A stretch of DNA of 64,000 bases from Chlorobiaceae bacterium (GCA_013334965.1 JAAXWO010000004.1:124001-188000), one strand, 5' to 3'; shown: positions 31,793 through 42,713, counted from the stretch's first letter. Notes: generated by a model not told the origin, from the letters alone. Made by a program: numbers and translations.

Positions 31793-32959
31793 TTAGAGGT
31801 ATTCGAGCAGCACGGCGGCGACATGCCTGGAGGGCGAGTCTGAGGAGAGACGTGCCCTTGCCTGTCGGAGTTGATCGCGCATCGAGGAGGCAACGTTTTC
31901 GTCTTCGAGGATCTCTATCGCTGTCCGGCTTATCTCCAGGGCGTTTACCCTGTTCTGGATGAGTTCAGGTACGACCTGACGTTCCGAAAGGAGACCGCAC
32001 GACACGATGTTGGCAAGCGAGATGTTCTTCAGCTTGACAACCCACTGGCCGATGAGATAGTTGAGCGGAGCCATCCTGTAGAGAACGACCATCGGCACCC
32101 CGAAACAGAGAGATTCCAGGGTCGCCGTACCTGAGGTCACCAGCAGCAGGTCGCTGAAGTTCATCACTTCATAGGATGAGCAGGCAATGGGTTGAATCCC
32201 TGCCTTGCGGATGTGACGCTCGTATATCGAACCGTCGATCTGGGAGGCCTTGCCGAGCAGAAATGACACATTGCCGCGCTGCTGAAGATTCCGGGCTGCG
32301 CCGAGCATTTCGGGAAAGATGTTTTCGATCTCCTGCGTTCGGCTTCCCGGAAGCAAACCGACCAGGCGGCTCTCCGGGTCGATACCATTTCGTTGCATGA
32401 ACTCCTGCCGTGACGGAAACTCAAGGTCAGCCAACTCTTCGACCACCGGGTTTCCGACGAACTCGGCCTTGATGCCATGTCGGCCGTAAAATTCAACTTC
32501 GAAATCAAAGATGACCAGCAGCCTGTCGACATACGCCCGGATTTTTTCGACACGCCGTTCCTTCCAGGCCCATACCTGGGGTGAAATGTAGTAGATCACG
32601 GGAATGCCGAGTTCGTGGAAAAACGCAGCCATGTGAAGGTTCATGCCAGGATAGTCGACCAGCAGTGCCGCATCGGGCTTTTCCCTTATGACCGCCTGTT
32701 TGAGTTCCCTGATCACCTTGCGCAGGAAGGGGGCCTGCCGGATCACCTCGACAAACCCCATGATGCTCATCTGGTCCGTCGTATAGAGAAGGTCTGCTCC
32801 AAGTTCGCGAAGTTTCGCACCCCCGACGCCGAAAATCCTGGTTTCAGGTCGCGCCTTGAGAAGCTCGCGCACGGGACCGGCAGCGTGGAGATCGCCGGAG
32901 ACTTCGCCAGCGAGAACAAAAAGCTTCTTCGGGGGCATATGGTGCTGAAATTGCATCAT
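31793..32959 (-). CDS. lpxB: Lipid-A-disaccharide synthase
   Basis: Joins UDP-2,3-diacylglucosamine and lipid X to make the lipid A disaccharide at the inner face of the cytoplasmic membrane. Typical motifs: LFVLAGEVSGDLHA at the N terminus, DYPGMNLHMA, YYISPQVWAWKERR and LLPGSRTQEI. Length 388 residues is normal. Start could be the ATG at 32959 or a later one at 32938, which leaves fewer residues before the conserved motif. Confidence 0.95.
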   Translation of the reverse strand: MMQFQHHMPPKKLFVLAGEVSGDLHAAGPVRELLKARPETRIFGVGGAKLRELGADLLYTTDQMSIMGFVEVIRQAPFLRKVIRELKQAVIREKPDAALLVDYPGMNLHMAAFFHELGIPVIYYISPQVWAWKERRVEKIRAYVDRLLVIFDFEVEFYGRHGIKAEFVGNPVVEELADLEFPSRQEFMQRNGIDPESRLVGLLPGSRTQEIENIFPEMLGAARNLQQRGNVSFLLGKASQIDGSIYERHIRKAGIQPIACSSYEVMNFSDLLLVTSGTATLESLCFGVPMVVLYRMAPLNYLIGQWVVKLKNISLANIVSCGLLSERQVVPELIQNRVNALEISRTAIEILEDENVASSMRDQLRQARARLSSDSPSRHVAAVLLEYL

Positions 32960-33052
32960 CGTACAGGAAACTGTATTTTATTCACCAGAAATGTGGATGA
33001 ATAGGCAAAGGCACCCGTTTTTTTATCACAATTATATCAAATATACGACAGA

Positions 33053-34435
33053 ATGCAAGTCAAATTCGGAACCGATGGCTGGAGGGCAATTATAGCCAAG
33101 GACTACACTTACGACAATTTAAAGCTGGCTGCGCTCGCTTCGGGAAAATATTTCCTCACACACCCTGACAAGTCGAACGGCGTCTGCGTCGGTTACGACA
33201 CGCGATTCATGTCGAAGGAGTTTGCAAAATATACAGCAGAAATTCTTTCATCGATGGGCCTCCGGGTTTTCCTTTCGGATTCCTTCGTCTCGACCCCGGC
33301 GGTCTCACTCTATACCCGCGACAAACATCTCGCCGGCGGCGTCATGATCACGGCATCGCACAATCCTCCAATTTACAACGGTTTCAAGGTAAAAGCATCT
33401 TACGGCGGTCCTGCGCACCCTGAGGTCATCACGGAGATCGAAAATAACCTTCTCACCGTAGATCCGGACCAGGCTGTCGTCCCCGCGACAAACCTGATCG
33501 CAATGACCGATGTGAAGACATATTACATTGAGTACCTCAAATCGAAGCTCGACCTCGGACTGATCAGGGAATCACAGCTGAAAATCGCCCATAACGCCAT
33601 GTTCGGCGCCGGACAGGATATCATAACACGCCTGCTCGACGAATCGATGGTCAACTGTTACCACTGCTCGGTCAACCCCGGATTCGACGGCATCAACCCT
33701 GAACCTATTCCCCAGTACATCGGCGATTTCGTCGACTTTTTCAACGAGGTCAAAACCGATGTCGGCATCATCAACGACGGCGACGCCGACCGTGTCGGCA
33801 TGCTCGATGAGCATGGCGTTTTCGTGGATTCGCACAAGATGTTCGCCATCATCCTCAAATACCTGGTCGAACAGAAGGGCGAGCGCGGAGAGGTTGCCAA
33901 AACCTTCGCACTGACCGACGTCATCGACAGGATCTGCAGCAAGCACAACCTCAGGATGCACCTGCTTCCGGTCGGTTTCAAGCACGTCAGCAGGCTGATG
34001 ACCACCAACGACATCCTCATCGGAGGCGAAGAGTCCGGCGGAATGGGCATAACCTCCTTCCTGCCCGAACGGGACGGCGTCTATATCGGCCTGTTGCTCC
34101 TCGAAATCATGGCCCGCAGGCAGAAGACGCTCTCCGAGCTGGTCAACGAACTTTTCGAAGAGTACGGATTTTTCTGTTACAACCGCCTCGACATGCATGT
34201 TTCGGACGCAAGAAAGGAGGCGATCATCTCCGCTGCTTCCGGCGGGCTCCTCACCTCGATTGCCGGATACCCGGTAACCGGCTTCGCTGACCTCGACGGG
34301 TTCAAGTACCATTTTGCCGGAGGATGGATGCTCATCAGGCCCTCGGGTACGGAACCGGTGCTCAGGATCTATTGCGAGGCGGACTCTCAGGAAAAAATGG
34401 AAAAGGTGCTGAATTTCGCATCAAAATTAGGATGA
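33053..34435 (+). CDS. Phosphoglucomutase/phosphomannomutase family protein
   Basis: Alpha-D-phosphohexomutase interconverting hexose 1- and 6-phosphates. The phosphoserine loop is TASHNPP (Ser102), the metal loop NDGDADRVG, the sugar loop GGEESGGMG and the phosphate-binding loop RPSGTEPVLR. At 460 residues it has the full four domains. It differs from the glmM paralogue at 53.1 kb, and substrate specificity (glucose or mannose) cannot be read from sequence. It stands divergently from lpxB and about 100 bp before the sigma-factor gene. Confidence 0.9.
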   Translation: MQVKFGTDGWRAIIAKDYTYDNLKLAALASGKYFLTHPDKSNGVCVGYDTRFMSKEFAKYTAEILSSMGLRVFLSDSFVSTPAVSLYTRDKHLAGGVMITASHNPPIYNGFKVKASYGGPAHPEVITEIENNLLTVDPDQAVVPATNLIAMTDVKTYYIEYLKSKLDLGLIRESQLKIAHNAMFGAGQDIITRLLDESMVNCYHCSVNPGFDGINPEPIPQYIGDFVDFFNEVKTDVGIINDGDADRVGMLDEHGVFVDSHKMFAIILKYLVEQKGERGEVAKTFALTDVIDRICSKHNLRMHLLPVGFKHVSRLMTTNDILIGGEESGGMGITSFLPERDGVYIGLLLLEIMARRQKTLSELVNELFEEYGFFCYNRLDMHVSDARKEAIISAASGGLLTSIAGYPVTGFADLDGFKYHFAGGWMLIRPSGTEPVLRIYCEADSQEKMEKVLNFASKLG

Positions 34436-34535
34436 ACGGCGCATGGTTAGAAAATGTACGTCGTCAAAGAGCTGACATCATCATTCAGACAGCGGTGCAA
34501 GGCTGCCTCATCCTGGCCTTCAGACGCTCAGGCAA

Positions 34536-35141
34536 ATGAATAAAGGGGACAGGAAGCATACCCTCGCTAACGTTCGACCATTGGAGCAACAGGCAACCAC
34601 ATCAGGAGAGCGCTTTTTCAGCGATCTTGTCGCCGAGCATCAGGAGATGGTCGTCAATACATGCTTTCGGTTCGTCCTTAACCGGGAGGACGCAGAAGAT
34701 CTTGCACAGGAGGTTTTCGTCGAAATCTATCGATCGATCGACAAGTTTCGTGAAGAGTCAAAGCTTTCCACGTGGATCTACAGGATCGCCATCAGCAAAT
34801 CGCTCGACCATCTCAGGCGCCTGAAACGGAAAAAACGGTTCAGTTCACTCAAAAGGATCATCGGCGTCGACGATCCCGCAGAAACGATCGCCGCGCCGGA
34901 CCATGACAACCCGGCCGACGTGCTTGCCGACAAGGAGCGGGTCGCCGTGCTGCAGGATGCGCTGGGTGCGCTGCCGGACAACCAGAAAACAGCCTTCCTC
35001 CTGAGCAAGCAGGACGGCTACAGCAACCAGGAGATCGCCGACATTCTCCAGACAACCATACCTGCGGTCGAATCATTGATCCACAGGGCAAAAAAAAATC
35101 TGCAGTCCCGGCTTGAACGCTATTACCGGACTGCCGGTTGA
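34536..35141 (+). CDS. ECF-type RNA polymerase sigma factor
   Basis: A 201-residue alternative sigma factor with only regions 2 and 4. Region 2 includes [24 protein letters not shown] and STWIYRIA; region 4 includes [26 protein letters not shown] with its helix-turn-helix. No region 1 or 3 is present. It is followed within 66 bp by a single-span membrane protein and then a periplasmic Spy/CnrX-like protein, which suggests a membrane-signal-responsive sigma factor. Confidence 0.92.
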   Translation: MNKGDRKHTLANVRPLEQQATTSGERFFSDLVAEHQEMVVNTCFRFVLNREDAEDLAQEVFVEIYRSIDKFREESKLSTWIYRIAISKSLDHLRRLKRKKRFSSLKRIIGVDDPAETIAAPDHDNPADVLADKERVAVLQDALGALPDNQKTAFLLSKQDGYSNQEIADILQTTIPAVESLIHRAKKNLQSRLERYYRTAG

Positions 35142-35207
35142 GCCGCAGGAATAATCACAAGTTTTGCATGGTATTGACGTCCAATAGTTTGAAACAATGA
35201 TACCGAT

Positions 35208-35558
35208 ATGAAAAGAAGCACTGAACAGAGAAACGCCGAGGTCGACAGGACGCTCAGGATACTGGACGAAATACCGCGGTTGGAGGTGCATCACCTTTTC
35301 AGGGCGCGCGTCCTGCAGCGCGTGGAATCCCTCGACAATTCGAACACGTTTGCCGTTGCAATGGCAGGAGGCTTCAATCCCAGGCTGGCGTTTTTCGGGC
35401 TGTTGCTGATCCTGAACATAGCCTCGGCCATGCTGCTTTTCATGCACAAAACGCCGCAATCGACGATCAGCGGATCAGCCGGGATAGCTGAAGTGTTCAG
35501 TGAAGATTACGGTGGGCCGGCGCTCTCCTATTACGACCAGCCGTCTGCAGATCGATGA
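35208..35558 (+). CDS. Single-span membrane protein, candidate anti-sigma factor
   Basis: A 116-residue protein with a charged N-terminal cytoplasmic segment (about residues 1-60), one membrane helix (LAFFGLLLILNIASAMLLFM) and a short C-terminal tail. Membrane anti-sigma factors such as CnrY share this layout, and its position directly after the ECF sigma gene supports the role. No zinc (HxxxCxxC) anti-sigma motif is present, so the call rests on position and topology. Confidence 0.65.
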   Translation: MKRSTEQRNAEVDRTLRILDEIPRLEVHHLFRARVLQRVESLDNSNTFAVAMAGGFNPRLAFFGLLLILNIASAMLLFMHKTPQSTISGSAGIAEVFSEDYGGPALSYYDQPSADR

Positions 35559-35662
35559 GCAGATGAAGTGATGCAGTAATCAACAACACGTCTCATGAAC
35601 TGGATGGCTTCCGGAAACGGAACGGACGATTCAGCATAAGACGAAATCCTTAATGGTGACCG

Positions 35663-36220
35663 ATGGATTTCCTTTCTTCAAAACGTTTCGTGACGGTGGC
35701 GCTTATGGCGCTCGTCATGCTGAACATCACCCTTCTTGGAGTTATCTGGTGGCAGAGCATCGCCACAAAAAGCTATCGATCCGTCGAGGTTACACAATAT
35801 TACAGCCGAAACGGCTCCATGGCTCCCGAACTCTCGCTTGACGAAAAGCAGAAAACCGCTTTCCTGAAACTTCGTCAGGAGCATTTCCGCAAGAGCAAGC
35901 CTGAGATCCAGAAAATCATCCTCCTCAAGAAAGAGCTGATCCACGAAGCTGTCAAACCCAATCCAGACAAAGCCAAACTGGAGGCGATCGCCGACAGCAT
36001 CGGACAACGGCAGACAAAAATCGAAACTGATCTCGCCACGCACTTTCATGAACTTTCCGAACTCTGCACGCCTGCCCAGCGCGATTCACTGGGCGCATTT
36101 CTCGGCAAGATCTATACCGTGAGGTACCAGCGGAGCAGCACTTGGAGGGGCGGGCCTCCCGAAGGCCATCAGCCCGGTATGAGGCATCCCGGTCCTCCTC
36201 CCCCGTTTCCGCAGCGCTGA
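35663..36220 (+). CDS. Spy/CnrX-like periplasmic sensor or metal-resistance protein
   Basis: A 185-residue protein anchored by an N-terminal helix (VALMALVMLNITLLGVIWW), with a helical charged periplasmic domain containing LSLDEKQKTAFLKLRQEHFRK and LCTPAQRDSLGAFL. The latter resemble the LTxxQ-type motifs of Spy/CpxP and the heavy-metal-resistance (CzcE/CnrX) family. The C-terminal tail is rich in Pro, His and Gly. Third gene of the sigma/membrane/sensor set, 105 bp after the second. Metal or envelope-stress sensing is inferred. Confidence 0.72.
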   Translation: MDFLSSKRFVTVALMALVMLNITLLGVIWWQSIATKSYRSVEVTQYYSRNGSMAPELSLDEKQKTAFLKLRQEHFRKSKPEIQKIILLKKELIHEAVKPNPDKAKLEAIADSIGQRQTKIETDLATHFHELSELCTPAQRDSLGAFLGKIYTVRYQRSSTWRGGPPEGHQPGMRHPGPPPPFPQR

Positions 36221-36305
36221 GCGCCTGGCGCCGCAACCTTGACGGCAATCATGATAAAATCCTGAATGTGTGGGGCATACCAACGTCGCCGTGACTGGCC
36301 GATGG

Positions 36306-37118
36306 TCAGCGTCGGCGACAGAGCGGACCATAGAGATCCGGACGCCTGTCGGTGAAGATGTCGTTGAAGTCTTTGAAGCTCTTGTCCCTGGAAAGAGTCG
36401 GATCGATCTCCGACAGGATCACGGCATCGCCTGTCGGACCTGCCTCCCCTACCGTTTCTCCCCATGGGTCGTAGAGGGCTGACCGACCCTTGAACACCAG
36501 AGTCTCCCCATCCCTTGTTTCACTGCCCGCCCTGTTTGCCACGGCCACGAACAGTTTGTTTTCGATAGCACGTGCAGGCATCACCCTGATCCATGCATCG
36601 GTCACCAGGTTGGATGGACAGGCGATGAGATCTGCGCCTTCGAGGGCCAGCACTCTCGAAGCTTCAGGAAAACGCCAGTCGTAGCAGAGCATGATGCCGA
36701 CCGAGAGGTCGAGCCGTTCGTCCCTGATGACCGGGAATCCGGTATCTCCCGGCTGGAAAACCAGCGACTCCTTGTAAAACAGATGCGATTTGCGGTAGAC
36801 CAGAGGCTCGCTTCCGTCAGGCCGGAACACGAAAACGGAGTTGTAGAACAGCGGGCCTGATGATTCGGCCATGCCTGCGACGATCATCGCGTTCCTGGCC
36901 GAGGCCATCCGGGCAAATACCTGACAGGCCTCTCCGTGAATATCCTCTGCCAGCGGAGCGAGTTCCTCCTTCGACACGAAAAAATATCCGCTCGTACAAA
37001 GCTCCGGCAGGATGATGATATCCGCCTCGACCGGTTCGATCAGGTCGGCGATAGCCCTGAGGTTCGACTCCTTGCAACCATGAAGGGGCGTATACTGTAC
37101 GACGGCCACTCGAATCAT
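36306..37118 (-). CDS. Carbon-nitrogen hydrolase (nitrilase superfamily)
   Basis: Hydrolyses a C-N bond of an amide or similar substrate in the cytoplasm. The catalytic triad is visible: Glu39 ([10 protein letters not shown]), Lys110 (YRKSHLF) and Cys145 ([12 protein letters not shown]). The 270-residue length and early VAVVQYTPL strand fit the omega-amidase/N-carbamoylputrescine amidase-like branch. It overlaps the end of the flippase gene by 4 bp, so the two are translationally coupled. Substrate unknown. Confidence 0.9.
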   Translation of the reverse strand: MIRVAVVQYTPLHGCKESNLRAIADLIEPVEADIIILPELCTSGYFFVSKEELAPLAEDIHGEACQVFARMASARNAMIVAGMAESSGPLFYNSVFVFRPDGSEPLVYRKSHLFYKESLVFQPGDTGFPVIRDERLDLSVGIMLCYDWRFPEASRVLALEGADLIACPSNLVTDAWIRVMPARAIENKLFVAVANRAGSETRDGETLVFKGRSALYDPWGETVGEAGPTGDAVILSEIDPTLSRDKSFKDFNDIFTDRRPDLYGPLCRRR

Positions 37119-38659
37119 CGTTTTTCGGCACCTCCCGCCGGAGTGAACCTGGCCTGCACCAGGCGTACGACGGCCATGGCCTCGCTTCTGAAAATGAGCG
37201 TTCCAAGGCCGAGATAGAGCATCACGATCGCCAGCTTCAACGCGATGGCTGCGCCGCCGGTCAGGCCGAAACCCCCAAGAAAGAGCACAAGATCGTCATG
37301 ACAGGCGGCAAACAGAAGCCCTGCTGCAAGCAGAAGGGTGAGACGGCCCCAGTCATAGCGAAGCGGAAAAACCTTGAGCGAGAACCATGCCATGCTGAGG
37401 CACATGACCGCTGTTCCGGCCAGGATCGCGATGGCCGCACCGTCCATGCCGCTCAACGGTATCAGTATCCAGCAGGCCACGCAAGTCACCGCCGCTCCGA
37501 GAAACGTCACCACAGGCAGGTAGCGGGTATTGCCCGTGATGAGAAGACCGGCAGAAAGGTTGGTGGAGATCATGTCGAAAACATAGCTGAAAAAGATCCA
37601 CGGCAGAATCGAAAGCCCCATCCAGTATTTCGGAGGCAGGAGGTAAAGGCGACCGCCATAGTGGTAGCGGACAAGATCGGGAACAAAGAAAGTTGCGGCT
37701 ACGGCAAGTACGATGACCATGATGGTCGAGAGATTGAGCACCTGCCTGAAGAGGCGTTTTGCTTCCGGGTCATCGGCATGCTGGAGGAAAAACGGCTGCC
37801 ATGCGAACCTGAAAACCTGTATGAACAGCTGCAGCACGACCCCGAAAGCAGCTACGCGCCCATAGATGCCGGTAATGTCCGAAGCCTGGAACCCGGCGCC
37901 GTAAAGCCTCTCGATGTCCGCCTGCGGAATCCGGATGAGCAGGTTCCTGTCGATAAGGTGGATAAGCAGTCCTGCAATCCCCGTCGGGACATAGGGCAAC
38001 CCGATGCGAAGGAGTTCCCGATAGAGCTCGAAGGAAAAGAAGGGTTTCAGGTTCTTCAGCACCGGCAGAACGAACAGGAGGCTGACCAGGGACCCGATAG
38101 CCTCGGCGATGAACACGCCCGAAAGTCCCGCCTTGAGGGGAATGATGAGCACAAATGCGCTGATGACTCCCCCGACGACGCCCATGACCTTGGCAAGCGC
38201 GAACTGGATGGCCTTCCTCTTCAGCCTGAGTTCGGCGAAAGGAACGACCAGCATCGTGTCCAGCCACAGGATAAGGGCAGCAAACCGGATAAACGTCCCC
38301 GCGTTCGGTGAGAGCCCGATCAACGATGCGATGGATGGAGCAAAGAGCGCGATCAGCAGGGCAAAGATGGTCGAGGTGACCAGAAGGCTTGCGAAGGCCG
38401 TGGAAAAATAGCTTCGCTCATCCTCGTTTTTTTTGATGGCGTCGGACGCGACTTTCAGGTATGAAGTCTCAAGGCCATAGCAGAACAGCACGTTGGCAAG
38501 TGCGATGTTGGCGTAAATGACCGCCTGTATGCCGTTGTCGAACGTGGTGAGCTTGTTGGCGTAAAGCGGGACGAGGATGTAGTTGAGGCTCCGGGCGAGA
38601 ATGGTGCTCGAACCGTAAATTACCGTATCCTTTGCAAGGAGCTTGAGCTTGGAGAACAT
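37115..38659 (-). CDS. Polysaccharide flippase (Wzx/MATE-like)
   Basis: A 514-residue membrane protein with about 12-14 helices, beginning with the [23 protein letters not shown] pattern typical of Wzx-type lipid-linked oligosaccharide flippases. It would move polysaccharide repeat units across the inner membrane. No glycosyltransferase is adjacent, and the following gene is a nitrilase joined by a 4-bp overlap. The rhamnose operon at the start of the window could supply a sugar for the same polymer, which is inference. Confidence 0.85.
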   Translation of the reverse strand: MFSKLKLLAKDTVIYGSSTILARSLNYILVPLYANKLTTFDNGIQAVIYANIALANVLFCYGLETSYLKVASDAIKKNEDERSYFSTAFASLLVTSTIFALLIALFAPSIASLIGLSPNAGTFIRFAALILWLDTMLVVPFAELRLKRKAIQFALAKVMGVVGGVISAFVLIIPLKAGLSGVFIAEAIGSLVSLLFVLPVLKNLKPFFSFELYRELLRIGLPYVPTGIAGLLIHLIDRNLLIRIPQADIERLYGAGFQASDITGIYGRVAAFGVVLQLFIQVFRFAWQPFFLQHADDPEAKRLFRQVLNLSTIMVIVLAVAATFFVPDLVRYHYGGRLYLLPPKYWMGLSILPWIFFSYVFDMISTNLSAGLLITGNTRYLPVVTFLGAAVTCVACWILIPLSGMDGAAIAILAGTAVMCLSMAWFSLKVFPLRYDWGRLTLLLAAGLLFAACHDDLVLFLGGFGLTGGAAIALKLAIVMLYLGLGTLIFRSEAMAVVRLVQARFTPAGGAEKR

Positions 38660-38684
38660 CCGTCGTCGGTCTCGAAGGATATGC

Positions 38685-39038
38685 TTAACCGTTGCCTTTA
38701 TGGGCCGGACCGGCAGAACCGTTGGTCACCGGGGCCGAACCCTCTTTCTGCTTTTTGACCGCCTCGTAATCGACCTGGAACTTGCCGTCCTTCTGGATGA
38801 CCGGAATCTTTGAGATGACTTCGCGAAGATGCTGCTGGGCTTCGGCCTGCTGCTGCTTGAGTTTCTCCAGCTCCTCACCCACAAGGCCGACGGGATTGTC
38901 CTTGTCGATCAGGGAATCCTTGAACGACTCTATCTGAAGATTCTGTTCGGTTTTCATGTGCTGCACGAACCTGGAGAGGAAATAGACGAGCATGAAAAAG
39001 ACTGACAATGCAAATCCGAGAATATAGATCCAGCTCAT
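38685..39038 (-). CDS. Membrane-anchored coiled-coil protein, unknown function
   Basis: A 117-residue protein with an N-terminal helix ([18 protein letters not shown]), then a charged coiled-coil stretch ([23 protein letters not shown]) and a Gly/Ser/Asn tail. No catalytic motif. Lies 25 bp upstream of the flippase gene on the same strand and may be cotranscribed. Confidence 0.65.
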   Translation of the reverse strand: MSWIYILGFALSVFFMLVYFLSRFVQHMKTEQNLQIESFKDSLIDKDNPVGLVGEELEKLKQQQAEAQQHLREVISKIPVIQKDGKFQVDYEAVKKQKEGSAPVTNGSAGPAHKGNG

Positions 39039-39252
39039 AATGCACTCGTTATGGTTATGATATATCTGTCATCGCCGCAGGCCAGCATCATTTCAGGGAT
39101 GAGCTGCTTGCCGCGCCGGATGGGTAACCCCCGCACGTTCTTGAAAATAACGGGAATTTTCTTGATTATAGCGCTGAATATTGGATTAAAAATCAATATT
39201 CTTTGTTTTTCCCGGCCATAAAAACCACATCGCCCAACCGAGGTATCAGCCC

Positions 39253-40227
39253 ATGATTACTGAAATAACGAAAACCGTTTCAGAAGGAAGAAATATCCTC
39301 ATGCAGGAAGCCGATGCCATCCGGAAGATGAGCGAAAGGCTTGACGACAGTTTTGCGAAGGCCGTCGATCTGATGCTTGCATGCAAGGGAAAGATCATCA
39401 TTTCAGGCATGGGAAAATCGGGCATCATCGCCCAGAAAATAGCCGCGACCCTCTCTTCGACAGGCACCACGGCCATCTTCCTGCACCCTGCCGATGCCGC
39501 GCACGGTGATCTCGGAGTGGTATCAAAAAATGATACGGTCATCTGCCTTTCGAAAAGCGGCATGACCGAAGAGCTCAATTTCATCATCCCTGCTCTCAAG
39601 GAGCGGGAAGCGACCATCATCGCCTTCACCGGCAACAGCCGCTCCCACCTCGCCATGAACGCGCATGTGGTGCTTGATGTAGGCGTAGAGCAGGAGGCGT
39701 GTCCATACGACCTTGCGCCCACCACCTCCACGACGGCCATGCTCGCCATGGGAGACGCGCTGGCCATATGCCTCATGCAGAAAAAGAATTTCACAGACCT
39801 TGAATTCGCGCTCACCCACCCGAAAGGATCGCTCGGCAGGCAACTCACCATGAAGGTCGCCGATGTGATGGTCAGGGAGGATGCGGTTCCGCTGGTCAGC
39901 GAAGAGGCTCCCCTGACAGAGCTGATCCTTGAAATGACCTCGAAGCGTTATGGCGTAAGCGGAATCATCGACAGCGAAGGCCGGCTTACGGGAATCTTCA
40001 CGGACGGCGATCTAAGGCGCCTTGTCCAGAACGGCGGTAATTTCCTTACCAGGAAAGCAAAAGAGGTCATGACGGCAAACCCGAAGACCGTATCTTCGGA
40101 ACTCCTCGCGAAGAACTGCCTCGAACTCCTCGAAACCTACCGCATCACCCAGCTCCTTGTCTGCGACGAAGAGCGTCGCCCGGTCGGCCTGGTACACATC
40201 CACGATCTGGTTTCTCTGGGGTTATAA
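39253..40227 (+). CDS. kdsD: Arabinose-5-phosphate isomerase
   Basis: Converts ribulose-5-phosphate to arabinose-5-phosphate, the first step toward Kdo for lipopolysaccharide. The N-terminal SIS domain holds GMGKSGIIAQKIAATLSSTGT and the AHGDLGVV motif; two CBS domains follow (about residues 205-260 and 270-324). The 324-residue KdsD/KpsF layout is complete. Monocistronic, with a long hairpin after the stop. Confidence 0.94.
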   Translation: MITEITKTVSEGRNILMQEADAIRKMSERLDDSFAKAVDLMLACKGKIIISGMGKSGIIAQKIAATLSSTGTTAIFLHPADAAHGDLGVVSKNDTVICLSKSGMTEELNFIIPALKEREATIIAFTGNSRSHLAMNAHVVLDVGVEQEACPYDLAPTTSTTAMLAMGDALAICLMQKKNFTDLEFALTHPKGSLGRQLTMKVADVMVREDAVPLVSEEAPLTELILEMTSKRYGVSGIIDSEGRLTGIFTDGDLRRLVQNGGNFLTRKAKEVMTANPKTVSSELLAKNCLELLETYRITQLLVCDEERRPVGLVHIHDLVSLGL

Positions 40228-40231
40228 CAAG

Positions 40232-40298
40232 AAAAGGAGGTAAGGGACATAAAGGTTAAGAAATTTCATTCCACCCTTTTTGTCCCTTACCTCCTTTT
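40232..40298. terminator. Perfect 18-bp inverted repeat between kdsD and sucD
   Basis: AAAAGGAGGTAAGGGACA (40232-40249) pairs perfectly with 40281-40298; the loop is about 31 nt. It lies just after kdsD and before the end of the convergent sucD. One arm contains AAGGAGGT, a perfect Shine-Dalgarno, but no gene follows. Confidence 0.8.
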
Positions 40299-40328
40299 GG
40301 TCCTTTCTTTCTTTTGCTATCCCTTCTT

Positions 40329-41228
40329 TTAGCGTCCCAGCGCTTTCATCATGGTGGTACCGATATCGGCGGGATTTTCAACCATGTGGATGCCGGCGGC
40401 TTCCATGGCCTTGATCTTCTCTTCGGCGGTACCCTTTCCACCGGAAACGATGGCGCCTGCGTGGCCCATCCTTCTTCCGGGAGGCGCGGTACGCCCGGCG
40501 ATAAAGCCGACAACCGGCTTTTTGAAGTATTTGCGGATATATTCGGCGGCCTCCTCCTCGGCACTGCCCCCGATCTCACCGATCATGACCAGGCCTTCGG
40601 TCTCATCGTCCTTGGCGAAAAGCTTGACTGCGTCGATGAAACGGGTCCCGATGATCGGGTCTCCGCCGATGCCGATGCAGGTCGACTGACCCAGGCCCAC
40701 TGCGGTAAGCTGATGGACGGCTTCATAGGTCAGGGTTCCGCTCCTTGAAACGACGCCGATGGTTCCCTTCTTGTGGATGAATCCCGGCATGATGCCGATC
40801 TTCGCCTCACCGGGAGTGATGACTCCGGGGCAGTTCGGGCCGACGAGCACCGCTCCCTTCTCCTTGACGAATGCATAGGCCTTCATCATGTCGTTGACCG
40901 GAATGCCTTCAGTGATACAGATGATCACTTTCAGTCCGGCGGCGGCAGCCTCCATGATGGCATCGGCGGCAAACGGAGCGGGGACGAAAATGACCGATGT
41001 GTTTGCTTCTGCCTTCTCGACTGCGTCACGCACCGTATCGAAAACCGGTACCGGGCGACAGAAGCTGTCTTTATCGTTTCCGTTATAGAGTATCCCGCCT
41101 TTTCCTGGTGTTACGCCGGCGACGACGTTGGTACCGTATTCGAGAATCTGGGAGGTATGGAATGTTCCCTCGCTCCCGGTGATTCCCTGGACGACCAGGC
41201 GGGTATCTTTATTGACCAGTACGCTCAT
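40329..41228 (-). CDS. sucD: Succinyl-CoA ligase, alpha subunit
   Basis: ATP/GTP-dependent interconversion of succinate and succinyl-CoA; in green sulfur bacteria it runs in the reductive direction to fix CO2. The 299-residue protein has the CoA-binding GKGGILYNG region, [12 protein letters not shown], and the phosphorylated histidine in GHAGAIV (about His256). Length is typical. The beta subunit gene is not adjacent, which separates sucC and sucD in this organism. Confidence 0.95.
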   Translation of the reverse strand: MSVLVNKDTRLVVQGITGSEGTFHTSQILEYGTNVVAGVTPGKGGILYNGNDKDSFCRPVPVFDTVRDAVEKAEANTSVIFVPAPFAADAIMEAAAAGLKVIICITEGIPVNDMMKAYAFVKEKGAVLVGPNCPGVITPGEAKIGIMPGFIHKKGTIGVVSRSGTLTYEAVHQLTAVGLGQSTCIGIGGDPIIGTRFIDAVKLFAKDDETEGLVMIGEIGGSAEEEAAEYIRKYFKKPVVGFIAGRTAPPGRRMGHAGAIVSGGKGTAEEKIKAMEAAGIHMVENPADIGTTMMKALGR

Positions 41229-41267
41229 AAGCAGATATCCTGTTTGGTGAATGAAAAAAAAGAGACG

Positions 41268-42713
41268 TCAATGAGTTGGAACAGCCTGACAGAAAGCCTG
41301 GAGATGACGAGCAATGCCCAGCATCTTCCCCTCTTCGAAAAAGTTACAGATCAGATGGATGCCTACGGGCAGGCCGAGGCTGTCGAAACCTACAGGCACG
41401 CTGACGGCGGGCATGCCGACAATGCTGGCCGGTACGGTGAACACGTCGGCAAGGTACATCTCAAGCGGGTTATCCATCTTGTCGCCGATGCCGAAAGGCG
41501 GGAACGGAGAGGTCGGCCCGGCAATGACATCCACTTTTTCGAGCGCCTCGCGGTAGCGGTCCTGGAAAACCCTGCGTACCTGCTGCGCCTTTTTATAATA
41601 GGTGTCGTAGTAGCCTGCGGAAAGCACGTAGGTGCCGAGCATGATGCGTCTTTTGACCTCTGCGCCGAACCCTTCCGTTCTTGAGTTCACGTACATGGCT
41701 GAAAGATCCTGGCAATCCGGGGAACGGTATCCGTAACGCGCACCGTCGAACCTGGCGAGGTTTGACGAAGCTTCGGCAGTGACCAGGATATAATAGGCGG
41801 CAATGGCGTAATCGCTTTCGGGAAGATCAATCCCGACAAGCTCTGCGCCTGCATCCTCAAGTTTTTTCAGCCCGGCCTTGACGACTCCAGCGACATCGGC
41901 GTTCAGGTTCTCGGGGAAAAAAGCCGACGGAACGCCGACACGAAGGCCCTCAAGGGAAAGACGGTCCATCGACGCCCCATAATCAGGAACGTCATGGTGC
42001 GAAGAGGTGGCGTCGCACTCATCCTGGCCGGCGATCACTCCAAGGACGAGCGCCGCATCGTCGCAGTTCGCGGAAAGCAGACCGATCTGGTCGAACGAAG
42101 AGGCGAAAGCAACGAGTCCGTAACGTGAAATGCGGCCGTAGGTAGGCTTCAGGCCGACGATATTGCAGAACCCGGCTGGCTGGCGGACGGAGCCGCCGGT
42201 ATCTGAACCAAGCGCAACCATGGCCAGGTCGTTGGCGACGGCAGCAGCAGAACCTCCGGAACTACCTCCCGGAACCCTGGTTTTGTCGAAGGGGTTCGGC
42301 ACCGGGCCGATCGCGGAGTTTTCGTTCGAACTCCCCATCGCGAATTCGTCCATATTGGTCCGACCGACGAAAATCGCATCTTCGGCTTCCATCCTGATGA
42401 TGGCCGTCGCATCATAGACGCTCTCGTAACCGGCGAGAATCTTTGACGCGCAACCCAGGGGCGCGCCTTTCATGGAGATGTTGTCCTTGATGGCGATCGG
42501 CATGCCGAAAAGCCTGCCCGGCGTTTCGCCCCGCTGGAGCTTGCTGTCGAGCTCCCTTGCGCGAGAAAGGGCCGCGTCATGAAAAACCGCGGTAAAAATA
42601 TTGTCGTTACGGTGCGTATCGATACGCTGCAAATAACTCCCGACCACCATTTCGCAGGTAAGCTCCCGCGAAAGCAACCTGGACCGGAGGTCCTGATATC
42701 CTCGAAACTGCAC
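41268..42713 (-). CDS. gatA: Aspartyl/glutamyl-tRNA amidotransferase subunit A
   Basis: Glutaminase subunit of GatCAB, which converts misacylated Glu-tRNA(Gln) or Asp-tRNA(Asn) into the cognate amide form. The Ser-cisSer-Lys amidase triad is visible in [16 protein letters not shown] and [13 protein letters not shown] start at the GTG at 42713, preceded by GGAAAAGAA, giving 481 residues beginning MQFRGYQDL; alternatives are an ATG at 42746 and a TTG at 42752. gatB and gatC are not adjacent. Confidence 0.92.
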   Translation of the reverse strand: MQFRGYQDLRSRLLSRELTCEMVVGSYLQRIDTHRNDNIFTAVFHDAALSRARELDSKLQRGETPGRLFGMPIAIKDNISMKGAPLGCASKILAGYESVYDATAIIRMEAEDAIFVGRTNMDEFAMGSSNENSAIGPVPNPFDKTRVPGGSSGGSAAAVANDLAMVALGSDTGGSVRQPAGFCNIVGLKPTYGRISRYGLVAFASSFDQIGLLSANCDDAALVLGVIAGQDECDATSSHHDVPDYGASMDRLSLEGLRVGVPSAFFPENLNADVAGVVKAGLKKLEDAGAELVGIDLPESDYAIAAYYILVTAEASSNLARFDGARYGYRSPDCQDLSAMYVNSRTEGFGAEVKRRIMLGTYVLSAGYYDTYYKKAQQVRRVFQDRYREALEKVDVIAGPTSPFPPFGIGDKMDNPLEMYLADVFTVPASIVGMPAVSVPVGFDSLGLPVGIHLICNFFEEGKMLGIARHLQAFCQAVPTH

